Assembly: GCF_030538695.1 (NCBI RefSeq)
Contig: NZ_JAUNTN010000001.1
Span: 1-64,000 of the forward strand
Length of the DNA stretch: 64,000 bases
Direction: 5' to 3'
Source of the DNA: Paracoccus sp. (in: a-proteobacteria)
GTDB taxonomy: Bacteria; Pseudomonadota; Alphaproteobacteria; Rhodobacterales; Rhodobacteraceae
In this document: positions 34,255 through 42,813 of the stretch, one piece after another
How positions within the stretch are numbered: the stretch's first letter is position 1
How the letters are laid out: each line of letters begins with the position of its first letter
Notes under the pieces: generated by a model
Database searches by the model: none
What the model saw: the letters and a program-made list of their open reading frames with translations, nothing else
Told to the model about the DNA's origin: nothing
Translations under genes and position numbers: made by a program

Positions 34255-34269
34255 GTGAGACATTCTCAC
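34255..34269. promoter_or_regulatory. GTGAGA-N3-TCTCAC palindrome upstream of LysR gene
   Basis: Perfect 6-bp arms separated by CAT, giving a T-N11-A LysR-box core (TGAGA-N3-TCTCA). It lies 124 bases before the LysR gene at 34393 and is nearly the same as the palindrome at 21399-21413. A plausible autoregulatory site. Confidence 0.45.
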
Positions 34270-34392
34270 TACGCATGATGCGAGAGGTTTTTCATGATGA
34301 TCAGGCGTTGCATGAGAAGGCGCTGAAGCAAGCAAGCAGCCAGCCCCCCGCTTCCGAACGCAGGTTTCGGCTGCAGGTTCGGAGGTGGCTTC

Positions 34393-35391
34393 ATGATTGA
34401 ACTGCGTCAACTACACCAATTGATCGCTATCGCCGAGTTTCGGAGCCTGCGCGCCGCCGCTGAAGCTCTGGATGTACAACAATCGACGCTAAGCCGCACC
34501 GTCCGCGCCATCGAGGATGAGCTCGGCGCGATACTTCTGGACAGGCGCCATAGCGGCGTCGAACTCACTGAGGCCGGCCAGGCTTTCCTTCGCGAAGCCA
34601 AATCGGCGATCGAACTGCTCGAACGTGCGCAGCGACATGCCAGGCTTGCTGGTCGCGGAAAAACTGGAAGTCTGACGATCGGAATTCAGACCTCGCTGGG
34701 CACCGGATTCCTCAAGGACCTTCTCAGGCGATACGCGACCGCCCATCCCCGGGTTCTGCTCAGCGCAGTCGACGGCGCAACGAGAGAGCATGTCAGGCTC
34801 GTCGCGGCGGGCTCTTTGGACATCGCCTTCGTGACCGATTGCGAGATCCCGTCGAACTGCGATTACGCACAGCTGTGGCAGGAAGAAGTTTTCGTTGTCA
34901 CCTCGAAGTACCATGCACTGTCTGGCATGCCCGCTGTCAGTTGGTCCTCGATGCGGCGCGAACGGGTCCTAGTAACCGTCGCCGCGCCAGGTCCCGAGGT
35001 CGAAGCCTTCATTCGCGGCGTTCTGGCGGCCGAAGATGATTGCGGCTTCAAAGTCGATAGGATCGATGCGACGCAGGAGATGCTTCTGGATCTGGTCGCC
35101 CTGAACCAGGGCATTACGGTCGCCGTCTCTTCCTGGCAGCGACCAGATGATCGGGAACTTTCCTATCTACCGGTGAACGAGCCCAAAAACAGCGTGGCCT
35201 TCAATGCAATCTGGAATCGAGCGAACGGCAATCCGGCGCTCCGGCGGCTCATAACTGCCGCACATATCTGCGCCGGACGGCACCGCCGGGGCACGTCCGA
35301 CTGGCTGTCAGCGCAACACGCCATAGGTCAGGACGCCATGTCGGGCCAACAAGATACCATACCCACCAAAGGGTCCTCGCGCGATGGATAG
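34393..35391 (+). CDS. LysR-family regulator
   Basis: A 332-aa LysR protein: HTH at residues 1-60 (LRQLHQLIAIAEFRSLRAAA, LDVQQSTLSRTVRAIEDELG) and a substrate-binding-like domain starting LTIGIQTSLGTG. The C-terminal 40 residues are an unusual polar tail. LysR genes often sit beside trb clusters in alphaproteobacterial ICEs, so regulation of the element is possible. It overlaps the following TPR-methyltransferase gene by eight bases. Confidence 0.92.
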   Translation: MIELRQLHQLIAIAEFRSLRAAAEALDVQQSTLSRTVRAIEDELGAILLDRRHSGVELTEAGQAFLREAKSAIELLERAQRHARLAGRGKTGSLTIGIQTSLGTGFLKDLLRRYATAHPRVLLSAVDGATREHVRLVAAGSLDIAFVTDCEIPSNCDYAQLWQEEVFVVTSKYHALSGMPAVSWSSMRRERVLVTVAAPGPEVEAFIRGVLAAEDDCGFKVDRIDATQEMLLDLVALNQGITVAVSSWQRPDDRELSYLPVNEPKNSVAFNAIWNRANGNPALRRLITAAHICAGRHRRGTSDWLSAQHAIGQDAMSGQQDTIPTKGSSRDG

Positions 35392-36637
35392 TATCAAGCG
35401 TTGCCGTACCGCAGAAGCTCTGAGCGCCTATGCCGCAGGACGCTACTCAGCGGCGGAAACCGTCAGCGTGCGTACTCTCATGGATTACCCTAACGACCCG
35501 GACCTGCTTCAGCTGCTCGGGGTCGCACGGCTCGCTCATGGTAGCATCACTGCGGCGATCGAGGCCCTCGAGGCCGCCTGCGTACATGCGCCGGTACCCT
35601 CGCCGGAAGCTTACAACAATCTCGGCATAGCTCTGCGCAAGGGGCAGCGGCCTGAAGACGCAATTGCAGCCTTCAGGAAGGCCATCGAAACACGGCCCGG
35701 ATATGCGGAAGCGATGTACAATTTGGCTGTCACCTCAATGGATCTGGCGGATTTCGCTACTGCAGCCAACCTTCTCGCCGAAGCCACCGCTGCCAGTCCT
35801 GAAGATGCGCGGGCGCATTTCGCTTTGGCAGACACTTTAATCGCCCTGAACGATCTTGATGCGGCAGCGCTGTCATTGCGTCGCTACCTGCGCCTCGCCC
35901 CCGGAGACGAGCAAGGCGCTGAACTGCTTCTTGCATTCATTGGCAAGGGGGCAGTTCCAGCTAGCGCATCCCCTGCCTTTCTGCGCGACCTCTACCGACG
36001 AAAGGCGAAGAATTGGGATCTGGTCCCAGGCTATTTCGCGCATCGTCACGTCCTGGATGCCGTTCTCCGCCACGCTTCCCCGCCCTTCCTCTCGGCCCTC
36101 GATGCTGGATGTGGCACAGGTCTCTCCGGCGCCGGGGTCCGCGCGATGACCCAGCACATGGCGGGTGTCGACGTCTCACCGGACATGCTTGAGGGCGCCC
36201 GCGCGAAGGGCATCTATGACGTCCTGCACGAGGATGATCTGCTTTCTTTCCTGACCCGGCATCCAGACCGCTTTGACCTGATCGTCTCGGCGGCGGCACT
36301 CATCCATTTCGGAGACCTGAACGCCGTCCTCGAAGCAGTGTGGCTGGCCCTTCGGCGGGAAGGAACATTCGCTTTCACCACGTATTCATATGACGGTTCC
36401 GACCCAACAGCCTTTGGTGCATCGAGCTATCGGGAACTCGCAAAAGCGGGATGTTTTGCGCATGGCAGCGCCTACCTGGCCGACTTATCCAAAACCTGCG
36501 GTTTCGAGATCTGCGAAGTCAGTGAGATCGTCCATGAGCAAAGCTCCGCGCAGAAAATCCCGGGTTTCGTCGCGGTGCTGCGCAAGAGGAACGGCGTTGA
36601 AAGCCCCCTGATCAACAGCCCCTTGTCGGGCGGTTGA
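35384..36637 (+). CDS. TPR-repeat SAM-dependent methyltransferase
   Basis: 417 aa. Residues about 1-185 are tandem tetratricopeptide repeats (AYNNLGIALRKGQRPEDAIA, AEAMYNLAVTSMDLADFATA). Residues about 205-410 are a class I methyltransferase with motif I LSALDAGCGTGLSG and VDVSPDMLEGARAKG. Such fusions (NimA/glycosylation-associated type) probably methylate a protein or small molecule; the target is unknown. Translation is coupled to the LysR gene. Located just before the conjugation cluster. Confidence 0.88.
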   Translation: MDSIKRCRTAEALSAYAAGRYSAAETVSVRTLMDYPNDPDLLQLLGVARLAHGSITAAIEALEAACVHAPVPSPEAYNNLGIALRKGQRPEDAIAAFRKAIETRPGYAEAMYNLAVTSMDLADFATAANLLAEATAASPEDARAHFALADTLIALNDLDAAALSLRRYLRLAPGDEQGAELLLAFIGKGAVPASASPAFLRDLYRRKAKNWDLVPGYFAHRHVLDAVLRHASPPFLSALDAGCGTGLSGAGVRAMTQHMAGVDVSPDMLEGARAKGIYDVLHEDDLLSFLTRHPDRFDLIVSAAALIHFGDLNAVLEAVWLALRREGTFAFTTYSYDGSDPTAFGASSYRELAKAGCFAHGSAYLADLSKTCGFEICEVSEIVHEQSSAQKIPGFVAVLRKRNGVESPLINSPLSGG

Positions 36638-36652
36638 TCTGAGCAATCCCGT

Positions 36653-37156
36653 CTATTGCCTGGATGCTGAAGGTCTCTTCCCGATGATGTTCATCGCCTT
36701 GAAGCTGGCAACCACCTCGTCGCGCTGGTTCACCGCCTCCACAAAAGAATGCACCAGCCCCCTGTCCGCCTTCGTTCTTGACGGTCGGGCTTCTGTGATC
36801 GTGATCCTCACCTGGAGCTGATCGCCCGGACGGACTGGCACAGACCACCGCACTTCATCCACGCCCGGAGACGCCATACTTGCAACGGTGGTCAGGTAGT
36901 GTTCCACAAAGAGCCTCATCATCAGGCCAATCGTGTGCCAGCCACTGGCAATGATCCCACGAAATGGGCCGCTCTCTGCGGCGTCCCGATCCATGTGGAT
37001 TGGCTGCGGATCAAACTGGGCGGCAAATTCGATAATTTCGTTTTCGTGAACCTCCACTCCGCCAAACTGGAAACAACTTCCGGGGACGTAGTCCTCAAAA
37101 TAACGCGCATCCCTGGGGACATCGAAGGACATCTGAACTGGGGGGTCTTGGCTCAT
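36653..37156 (-). CDS. MaoC-like hydratase/dehydratase domain protein
   Basis: A 167-aa hotdog-fold protein. The MaoC hydratase motif is in DPQPIHMDRDAAESGPFRG, with the catalytic Asp and His, followed by IIASGWHTIGLMMRL. It should hydrate or dehydrate an enoyl-CoA or similar. ATG 37156 has AAGGTG six bases upstream; ATG 37171 lacks a site. Convergent with the methyltransferase gene, 15 bases apart. Confidence 0.87.
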   Translation of the reverse strand: MSQDPPVQMSFDVPRDARYFEDYVPGSCFQFGGVEVHENEIIEFAAQFDPQPIHMDRDAAESGPFRGIIASGWHTIGLMMRLFVEHYLTTVASMASPGVDEVRWSVPVRPGDQLQVRITITEARPSRTKADRGLVHSFVEAVNQRDEVVASFKAMNIIGKRPSASRQ

Positions 37157-37210
37157 GTCTCGCACCTTCATCCATTAAGGAAGCGGGGCACAGCATTCAC
37201 TGCAGCCCCG

Positions 37211-37230
37211 CTCAGCTCATGCGAGCTGAG
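37211..37230. repeat. 8-bp-stem hairpin after the trb operon
   Basis: CTCAGCTC-ATGC-GAGCTGAG forms a perfect stem with a four-base loop. It lies 75 bases beyond the 3' end of the trb operon and 55 bases upstream of the MaoC gene. There is no following T-run on either strand, so it may be an operator or a weak terminator. Confidence 0.4.
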
Positions 37231-37304
37231 TTCGATTGAAGGCAATATCAGCCGGGTCAGCTCACCGCTCGAGTGAAAATACATTCACGCAGTGTGAGCT
37301 TATT

Positions 37305-37538
37305 TCATGCTTCGCTCTTAGTGGACACGCGTCTCGCCTTCGCGAACCCGCGATCCGTGGCCATGAACCGCTCCAGCATCGGCACGATCAGCCGGACAGG
37401 ATCGGCGACAGGCTGGCCTGTCTCCCGCCCTAACACCTCCGCATAGGCGACAAGATCGCGATGAACGGACGCGGGCAATTCCACCGTCACTTTCACCGGC
37501 TTGTCATCGGGCAGAGGTCCCAGCTTCAACTTCGACAT
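37305..37538 (-). CDS. DUF2274 protein, trb operon
   Basis: A 77-aa protein: KLKLGPLPDDKPVKVTVELP followed by a ribbon-helix-helix-like helix pair (ASVHRDLVAYAEVLGRETG) and VADPVRLIVPMLERFMATD. DUF2274 genes consistently end trb operons of integrated conjugative elements. The fold suggests DNA binding, perhaps autoregulation. ATG 37538 follows AGGAGG; the start overlaps nothing but lies two bases after the trbI stop. Confidence 0.9.
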   Translation of the reverse strand: MSKLKLGPLPDDKPVKVTVELPASVHRDLVAYAEVLGRETGQPVADPVRLIVPMLERFMATDRGFAKARRVSTKSEA

Positions 37539-37540
37539 GA

Positions 37541-38662
37541 TCAACCTCCTGAGGGTTCGAATACGAGATCGCGGGTGACGATGATCCTGACCGGGAACCC
37601 CGGACGGATGGTCAGGGTAGGCGCGACCTGCAGCTGACGCTGGACAATCTGCTGACCGGCTTGGTTGATCGTGTCCACAGCGCCATTGCGGATCGCCTGG
37701 ACCAGGCGGTCTTCGTCATCGGTGGCGAGGTTGGCGCCGATCGCGAGCAGCGTGGACAGACCCGCTGCGCGCATAGGATCCCACCAGTGGTAGTCAACGC
37801 CATCCTCGAGGCCGGCATAGCCGCTCGCATCCGCACCCGGCAGACGTTCGAGAACGATGGACCGGCCTCCGGGAAGGATCAGGCGGTTCCAGACCAGCAG
37901 CACGCGGCGTTGGCCGAACGTCACACCGTCATCGTATTGGCCGATGATGCGGGTTCCCTGCGGGATCAGGAGCAGCGATCCGGTGGGACTGTCATAGACA
38001 TTCTCGGTGACCTGTGCGGTGATCTGCCCCGGGAGATCGGAACGAATGCCGGTGATGAGCGCGGCGGGTATCACCGCTCCCGCCTGAAGGATGTACGGCG
38101 AGGCTGGCGGCTGAATGCGATCGGATGCGACGGTCTGCCGGTCCACCGGACCGTTGAGGAAAGCCGTATGCCGGCTCCCCTCAGGTTGCTCGGAGCCACC
38201 CAGGCCCGGAAGGTTCACGCCGGCCCCGGCCGTCGTTGCCCTGCCAGTTGCCGACTGGAAGAAGACACCGCTCAGACGCGCGGTTTCCTCCTCTGCCCTG
38301 CGGCGCTCCGCTTCCGGATCGACGGTCGGGCCCACAATTGGCGGCGGGGTCACGGGCACTCCCCGCTCCTGCGCATCGAGGATCGGTCGCCCGAGGTCAC
38401 CGGGCAGTGCAGGTCCCAGAACCGGTCCGGTATAGTCGGACGGCAACCCCTCCAGGCCGTCCGCGGCCGGTCGGTTGTCGATGGAATAGAGTTCTCCACC
38501 TCCCGGCCCGGCCTCACGGGTCTGGAGCGCATAGATCAGCGCGCCCCCAATGCCGAACAGGGCGACCGCTCCGACACCGGCCAGAACCTTGCGCGACAGC
38601 CGGGTCACGCGCGGCGGATTGGGACGCAGACGCATCGGAGCTGCAGGATCGGTTTCAGTCAT
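37541..38662 (-). CDS. trbI: TrbI, type IV secretion VirB10-like
   Basis: A 373-aa bitopic protein bridging inner and outer membranes of the conjugation channel. There is a cytoplasmic N-terminus, one TM helix (about 28-46, GVGAVALFGIGGALIYALQT), a Pro/Gly-rich periplasmic linker and the TrbI/VirB10 core (LPGQITAQVTENVYDSPTG, LLIPQGTRIIGQYDDGV). Its ATG overlaps the trbG stop. Confidence 0.96.
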   Translation of the reverse strand: MTETDPAAPMRLRPNPPRVTRLSRKVLAGVGAVALFGIGGALIYALQTREAGPGGGELYSIDNRPAADGLEGLPSDYTGPVLGPALPGDLGRPILDAQERGVPVTPPPIVGPTVDPEAERRRAEEETARLSGVFFQSATGRATTAGAGVNLPGLGGSEQPEGSRHTAFLNGPVDRQTVASDRIQPPASPYILQAGAVIPAALITGIRSDLPGQITAQVTENVYDSPTGSLLLIPQGTRIIGQYDDGVTFGQRRVLLVWNRLILPGGRSIVLERLPGADASGYAGLEDGVDYHWWDPMRAAGLSTLLAIGANLATDDEDRLVQAIRNGAVDTINQAGQQIVQRQLQVAPTLTIRPGFPVRIIVTRDLVFEPSGG

Positions 38663-39687
38663 GACGCCCCTCCCCTTCGCGCATCCCCCTCCGTCCTTGC
38701 ATCCGCCTCGCGCTCTTCCATGCGCAGGATCCGGACCACCTGCTGGCGGTCTCCTGCGCCCAGCCGGAGCTCGGCGGCGCCGAAGAGGCGATCCACGATC
38801 AGAACGTTCCGGTGAATGCGGCTGTTGACGATCTGCGGCTCTCCGTCCGCGCCGAGCACGAAGAGCGGCGGCATCTCGCCCTGGGCGATGCCAGCCGGGA
38901 AGACGACATAGACGCGACGGCCATCGTCGAAGACAGAAACCGGGCGCCAGGGCGGGCTCTCACCCTGAATCTGCAGGCCGTAACGATGATTGCGGGCCGA
39001 GGGCGCCGGGATGGCCGGCGCGGTCGCCACAGCCTGTCGCCCAGCACGCGGCGCTGCCGGATAGGCCCAGGCGACCGAGGGCATGTAGAGCGCCTCACGG
39101 GCACGCAGCTCGACCATGTACACCCGCCTGTCAGTGCTGATCACCAGATTGGTCGAGATGTCGTCCCGCGTCGGTTTGACGAGGATGTGGACGCGGGCGG
39201 TGGACCCGGACCCGCTCTCCGTGTCGCCGATGATCCAGCGCGTGGTATCTCCCGCGGCGATCGGGCCCGCGCCGGTCAGACGCTCGCCCGGCTCGAGTGC
39301 GATGTTGGTGATCTGTCCCGGCGCGGCATAGACCTGATAGAGGGCTCCTTCCGACCAGGGATAGATCTGGATCGCATTGTAATAGCCCTCGCGGCGCGGT
39401 TCGACCCGGGCGGCGGCATTGGCGTTTTCGACACGACCGGTTGGTGTGCCTGCCGCCGCTCCGCCATGCGCCACAGTCCAGACTGGCGGCGTGTGCAAGG
39501 GCCGAGGGCGTTCCTCGGCAGCCGAGGCGGGCGGAGTGGGCAGCGGCGGCACGGACTCGTCGTAGCTGAATTCCGGCACCGGGTTGCGGGCGCACCCTGC
39601 TAGCACGGACGCGGATAGCAGCAACGCCACCAAGGTGGGCTTGTTGACGCTCGAAGACTTGATTGCACGAACATGCGTTTCAGTCAT
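38659..39687 (-). CDS. trbG: TrbG, VirB9-like outer core protein
   Basis: 342 aa. The N-terminal signal has a lipobox-like LLSASVLAGCARN, then a Pro-rich spacer and the VirB9/CagX beta domain (GRVENANAAARVEPRREGYY, WIIGDTESGSG, RRVYMVELRA) with a C-terminal beta lobe. It partners TrbI and TrbH-like factors in the outer-membrane complex. Translationally coupled to trbI and trbF by ATGA overlaps. Confidence 0.95.
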   Translation of the reverse strand: MTETHVRAIKSSSVNKPTLVALLLSASVLAGCARNPVPEFSYDESVPPLPTPPASAAEERPRPLHTPPVWTVAHGGAAAGTPTGRVENANAAARVEPRREGYYNAIQIYPWSEGALYQVYAAPGQITNIALEPGERLTGAGPIAAGDTTRWIIGDTESGSGSTARVHILVKPTRDDISTNLVISTDRRVYMVELRAREALYMPSVAWAYPAAPRAGRQAVATAPAIPAPSARNHRYGLQIQGESPPWRPVSVFDDGRRVYVVFPAGIAQGEMPPLFVLGADGEPQIVNSRIHRNVLIVDRLFGAAELRLGAGDRQQVVRILRMEEREADARTEGDARRGGAS

Positions 39688-40373
39688 TGGCTCATCTCCC
39701 GCGACCAGGAGATCGCATTGACGTAGATACCGAGGGGGTTGGCGCGCAGGCGCTCGGCGCTGCGCGGGGCCAGGATCACGACGGTCAGGATCGCGGTCCA
39801 GCGCTCGGTCGCGGAAAGCTGGCCGTTCTCGTAGTGCCGTTCGGTCCAGGCGACGCGGAACGATCCCGGCGAGGCCCGAATGACAGAGGACACCTCGACA
39901 GCGATCTGTTGGCGACCGACGCGGGTGAACGGGTCGTTGGCGCGGGCAAAGTCGTTGAGCGCGGCCGCCCCGCGATCCGTGGTGAACTCATAGGCGCGCA
40001 ACCAGTTCTGCCGCACGATGATCGGGTCGGCCGGAATGGAGCGGACCTGTTCGATGAAACGGCCGAGATGGAAGGCGATTTGCGGATCGGTCGGCTCGTA
40101 GTCGGCGGAGGCTGGCGCGACCGCCTGGGCCTCGCCGAGCGCATCGACCTGAACGACCCAGGGCACTACCGTGCCGCGTGCGGATTGCCAGACCAGGGCG
40201 CCAGCAAATCCCGCCGCCAGGATCAGGCTGCCAAAGGCCATGTAGCGCCAGTTGCGGGCCTGAACACGGGCGGAGCCGATGCGCTCGTCCCAGACCTGCG
40301 CGGCCCTCTGATAGGGCGTTTCTGGTTGAGGTGTCTTGCCATAATGCGTGGCGGAACGCTTGAAGAGGTTCAT
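39684..40373 (-). CDS. trbF: TrbF, VirB8-like inner membrane protein
   Basis: 229 aa: a short cytoplasmic N-terminus (NLFKRSATHYGKTPQPETPY), one TM helix (about 45-63), and a periplasmic VirB8/NTF2-like domain (FHLGRFIEQVRSIPADPIIV). VirB8 proteins nucleate assembly of the secretion channel. Gene ends overlap trbG and trbL by four bases each. Confidence 0.96.
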   Translation of the reverse strand: MNLFKRSATHYGKTPQPETPYQRAAQVWDERIGSARVQARNWRYMAFGSLILAAGFAGALVWQSARGTVVPWVVQVDALGEAQAVAPASADYEPTDPQIAFHLGRFIEQVRSIPADPIIVRQNWLRAYEFTTDRGAAALNDFARANDPFTRVGRQQIAVEVSSVIRASPGSFRVAWTERHYENGQLSATERWTAILTVVILAPRSAERLRANPLGIYVNAISWSREMSQ

Positions 40374-41722
40374 GAGCGATCCCTTTCGGAGAGATTGACG
40401 GAGGAGCCCGAGCCGTGACTGTCACCCGACCGGACGGCGTGTGCGGCAGCGCGCACACCATGGCTCACGGCCTGGCTATGCCGCATGCGCTTCGCCCAGG
40501 CTGGCGGGCCATCGGAGGCGGACGGGCTGGATCTGCCAGGCTCAGGCGCCGCTCCGCCGATTGTGCCCATCGAGGTGGTTCCGCACGTCGCCGCAACACC
40601 GCTCTTGACGCCCTCGGCGTAGCTGGACTGGATCCCGCCAGCCGCGCGAGAGGACGCCTTCTTGAGCGGTGATGCCGCGGCAGCGGCCCCGGCGCGGGCC
40701 ACACCAGCCATCCCGCCGGGGAGACCTCCACCACCCATCGAGCCGAGGGTGTAGGCGCTCGAAGCAGCGCCCGCCGCGGCTGCGCCGCCGCGTGCCAGGG
40801 CGGTACCACCGGAGAGTGCGGACCCGGCTCCGCGTGCCGCCAGCACGGTCGCCCCTCCGGCCCCGATCGCAGCACCACCAACGGCAAGGCCGGTGCCGAT
40901 GGCGGCCCCCGCGCTGAGTTGCGGCCCGCCGGACACCAGACCCGAGGCGATGCCGGGGCCGAAGATACCGAGGCCCAGCAGAGAGAGGGCAGCCAGAACA
41001 ATCGCCATGGCATCATCGATGGTCGGCGTCGCGCCGCCGAAACCGACAGTGAACTGGCCGAAGAGCGTCGAGCCAATGCCGATGATCACGGCGAGGACCA
41101 GAACCTTGATGCCGGACGAGATGACGTTGCCCAGCACGCGCTCGGCCATGAAGGCGGTCTTGCCGAAGAGGCCGAAGGGGATCAGCACGAAGCCGGCGAG
41201 CGTGGTGAGCTTGAACTCGATCAGGGTGACGAAGAGCTGCACGGCGAGGATGAAGAAGGCCAGGATCACCAGCGCCCAGGCGAAGAACAGGCAGAGGATC
41301 TGGATGAGGTTCTCGAAGACCGCGACCCAGCCCATCAGATCGGAGATGCTTTCGAGCAGCGGACGTCCGGCCTCGAGCCCGGTCTGGGCGACGCGGCCGG
41401 GGCGCAGAAGATCGGCGGCGGAAAACCCGGTGCCCGAGGCCATCAGACCGAGACCCGCGAAGCTCTCGAAGACGATCCGGGCGAGGTTGTTCCAGTTGGA
41501 GATGATATAGGCGAAGACCCCGACAAAGAGCGTCTTTTTCACCAGTCGGGCAATGATGTCATCATCGGCGCCCCAGGCCCAGAACAGGGCCGCCAGCGTC
41601 ACGTCGATGACGATCAGCGTGGTGGCGATGAAGGCCACCTCACCCCCGAGCAGCCCAAACCCGCTGTCGATGTAGCTGGTGAAGATGCCCAGGAAGTTGT
41701 CGATGACGCCGGTTCCGCCCAT
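40370..41722 (-). CDS. trbL: TrbL, VirB6-like polytopic channel protein
   Basis: 450 aa. About seven hydrophobic helices fill residues 10-330, including VAFIATTLIVIDVTLAALFW and AWALVILAFFILAVQLFVTL. The C-terminal 130 residues are Gly/Ala/Ser-rich and soluble, as is usual in TrbL. It forms part of the inner-membrane path for DNA. Three bases separate it from trbK. Confidence 0.95.
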   Translation of the reverse strand: MGGTGVIDNFLGIFTSYIDSGFGLLGGEVAFIATTLIVIDVTLAALFWAWGADDDIIARLVKKTLFVGVFAYIISNWNNLARIVFESFAGLGLMASGTGFSAADLLRPGRVAQTGLEAGRPLLESISDLMGWVAVFENLIQILCLFFAWALVILAFFILAVQLFVTLIEFKLTTLAGFVLIPFGLFGKTAFMAERVLGNVISSGIKVLVLAVIIGIGSTLFGQFTVGFGGATPTIDDAMAIVLAALSLLGLGIFGPGIASGLVSGGPQLSAGAAIGTGLAVGGAAIGAGGATVLAARGAGSALSGGTALARGGAAAAGAASSAYTLGSMGGGGLPGGMAGVARAGAAAAASPLKKASSRAAGGIQSSYAEGVKSGVAATCGTTSMGTIGGAAPEPGRSSPSASDGPPAWAKRMRHSQAVSHGVRAAAHAVRSGDSHGSGSSVNLSERDRS

Positions 41723-41725
41723 GGC

Positions 41726-42013
41726 TTACTGGCCTCCCGACCGCTGTGGCGCTTCGGGTGCAGGCATCCGGCCGAGGAACCGGTCCCGGCTCTCGGCCCA
41801 GGCGGCGAGGCAATCGGCATCGCTGGAAGCGGCCACGCCAAGCTGCTGGCACCGGCGCAGCGTCGCGCGGAGAGGATCGGCAGACGGCTGGAGCGCGGGC
41901 GCGGTGCTGGCCGGCACGGGAGCTTCCTCGCGTGTCATCTCGATCACCGTGGCTGTGATCGCGATCGCCACGAACGCGATGGCCGCGATCCGGGCCAGCA
42001 CCTTCCCCTCCAT
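41726..42013 (-). CDS. trbK: TrbK-like small protein
   Basis: 95 aa: one N-terminal hydrophobic helix (about 5-23), then a Pro/Ala-rich segment and the motif LRRCQQLGVAASSDADCLAA with two conserved Cys, ending in an AWAESRDRFLG helix. This matches the alternative TrbK found between trbJ and trbL in alphaproteobacterial ICEs; RP4 TrbK provides entry exclusion. ATG 42013 has GGAGGGG upstream; the long open frame upstream is shadow. Confidence 0.88.
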   Translation of the reverse strand: MEGKVLARIAAIAFVAIAITATVIEMTREEAPVPASTAPALQPSADPLRATLRRCQQLGVAASSDADCLAAWAESRDRFLGRMPAPEAPQRSGGQ

Positions 42014-42030
42014 CGTCTCCCCTCCCGGCC

Positions 42031-42813
42031 TCAGTTGAACATTTGCGCGTTGCCGGGCTGGTAGCCCGCGCCCGGCGTCAGGAAGCGCTCGCGCTGGATG
42101 CGGCCCTGTTCTGCAGCGGTGGCACGCTCGGCCTCGGTCAGCGCGTTGGCGCGACCGTTTGCCGAGATCACCGCGATCAGATCCGAGAGCTGCTGCGATT
42201 GCAGCGCGAGGAGCTGGTTGCCCGCCTGCGTGGCCTGCAGAGCACCGACAGCGTTCTGGCTCTGCCCCACGAGCGCGGACATCTCGGCACGATTGGCTTC
42301 GATATTGCCAACGACTCCGGCCTGCACGCGCATCGAATCCTGCAGACCACCAACGGTGTTCTCCCAACGGGACCGGGCCTCAGCGATCAGCTGCTGGTCG
42401 GTCGCCGTCAGGGAGAGGTTGCCATAGTCCTGCTGGAACATCTGGTCGATGCTCTGCACGTTGAAGGCGATGTTCTGCGCCTGGGCCAGGAGTTGCTGTG
42501 TGCGGCTGACGTTCTGCTGGATTTGGTGGAGCGCGGAATACGGCAGGTTGGCGAGATTGCGCGCCTGGTTGATCAGCATCTGCGCTTCGTTCTGGAGCTG
42601 TGCGATCTGGTTGTTGATCTGCTCCAGAGCGCGCGCCGCGGTCAGGAGGTTTTCGGCATGGTTGGTCGGGTCGTAGACGATGAAAGGCCCCCCGCCGATG
42701 CCGAAGAGCGCATGGGCGGGGGGCGCTGCGATGGGCGACATGGCCATGGGCATCGCCAGCGCGAGGGCGAACAGCGACGGGCCGGCGAACCGAAACGTAA
42801 TCTTGCGTGTCAT
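42031..42813 (-). CDS. trbJ: TrbJ, VirB5-like
   Basis: 260 aa: a Sec signal peptide (about 1-35, ending AHA) followed by a long helical domain rich in Gln/Asn (NLLTAARALEQINNQIAQLQ, NEAQMLINQARNLANL), typical of TrbJ/VirB5. These sit at the pilus tip and are needed for mating-pair formation. The ATG overlaps the trbE stop. Confidence 0.95.
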   Translation of the reverse strand: MTRKITFRFAGPSLFALALAMPMAMSPIAAPPAHALFGIGGGPFIVYDPTNHAENLLTAARALEQINNQIAQLQNEAQMLINQARNLANLPYSALHQIQQNVSRTQQLLAQAQNIAFNVQSIDQMFQQDYGNLSLTATDQQLIAEARSRWENTVGGLQDSMRVQAGVVGNIEANRAEMSALVGQSQNAVGALQATQAGNQLLALQSQQLSDLIAVISANGRANALTEAERATAAEQGRIQRERFLTPGAGYQPGNAQMFN

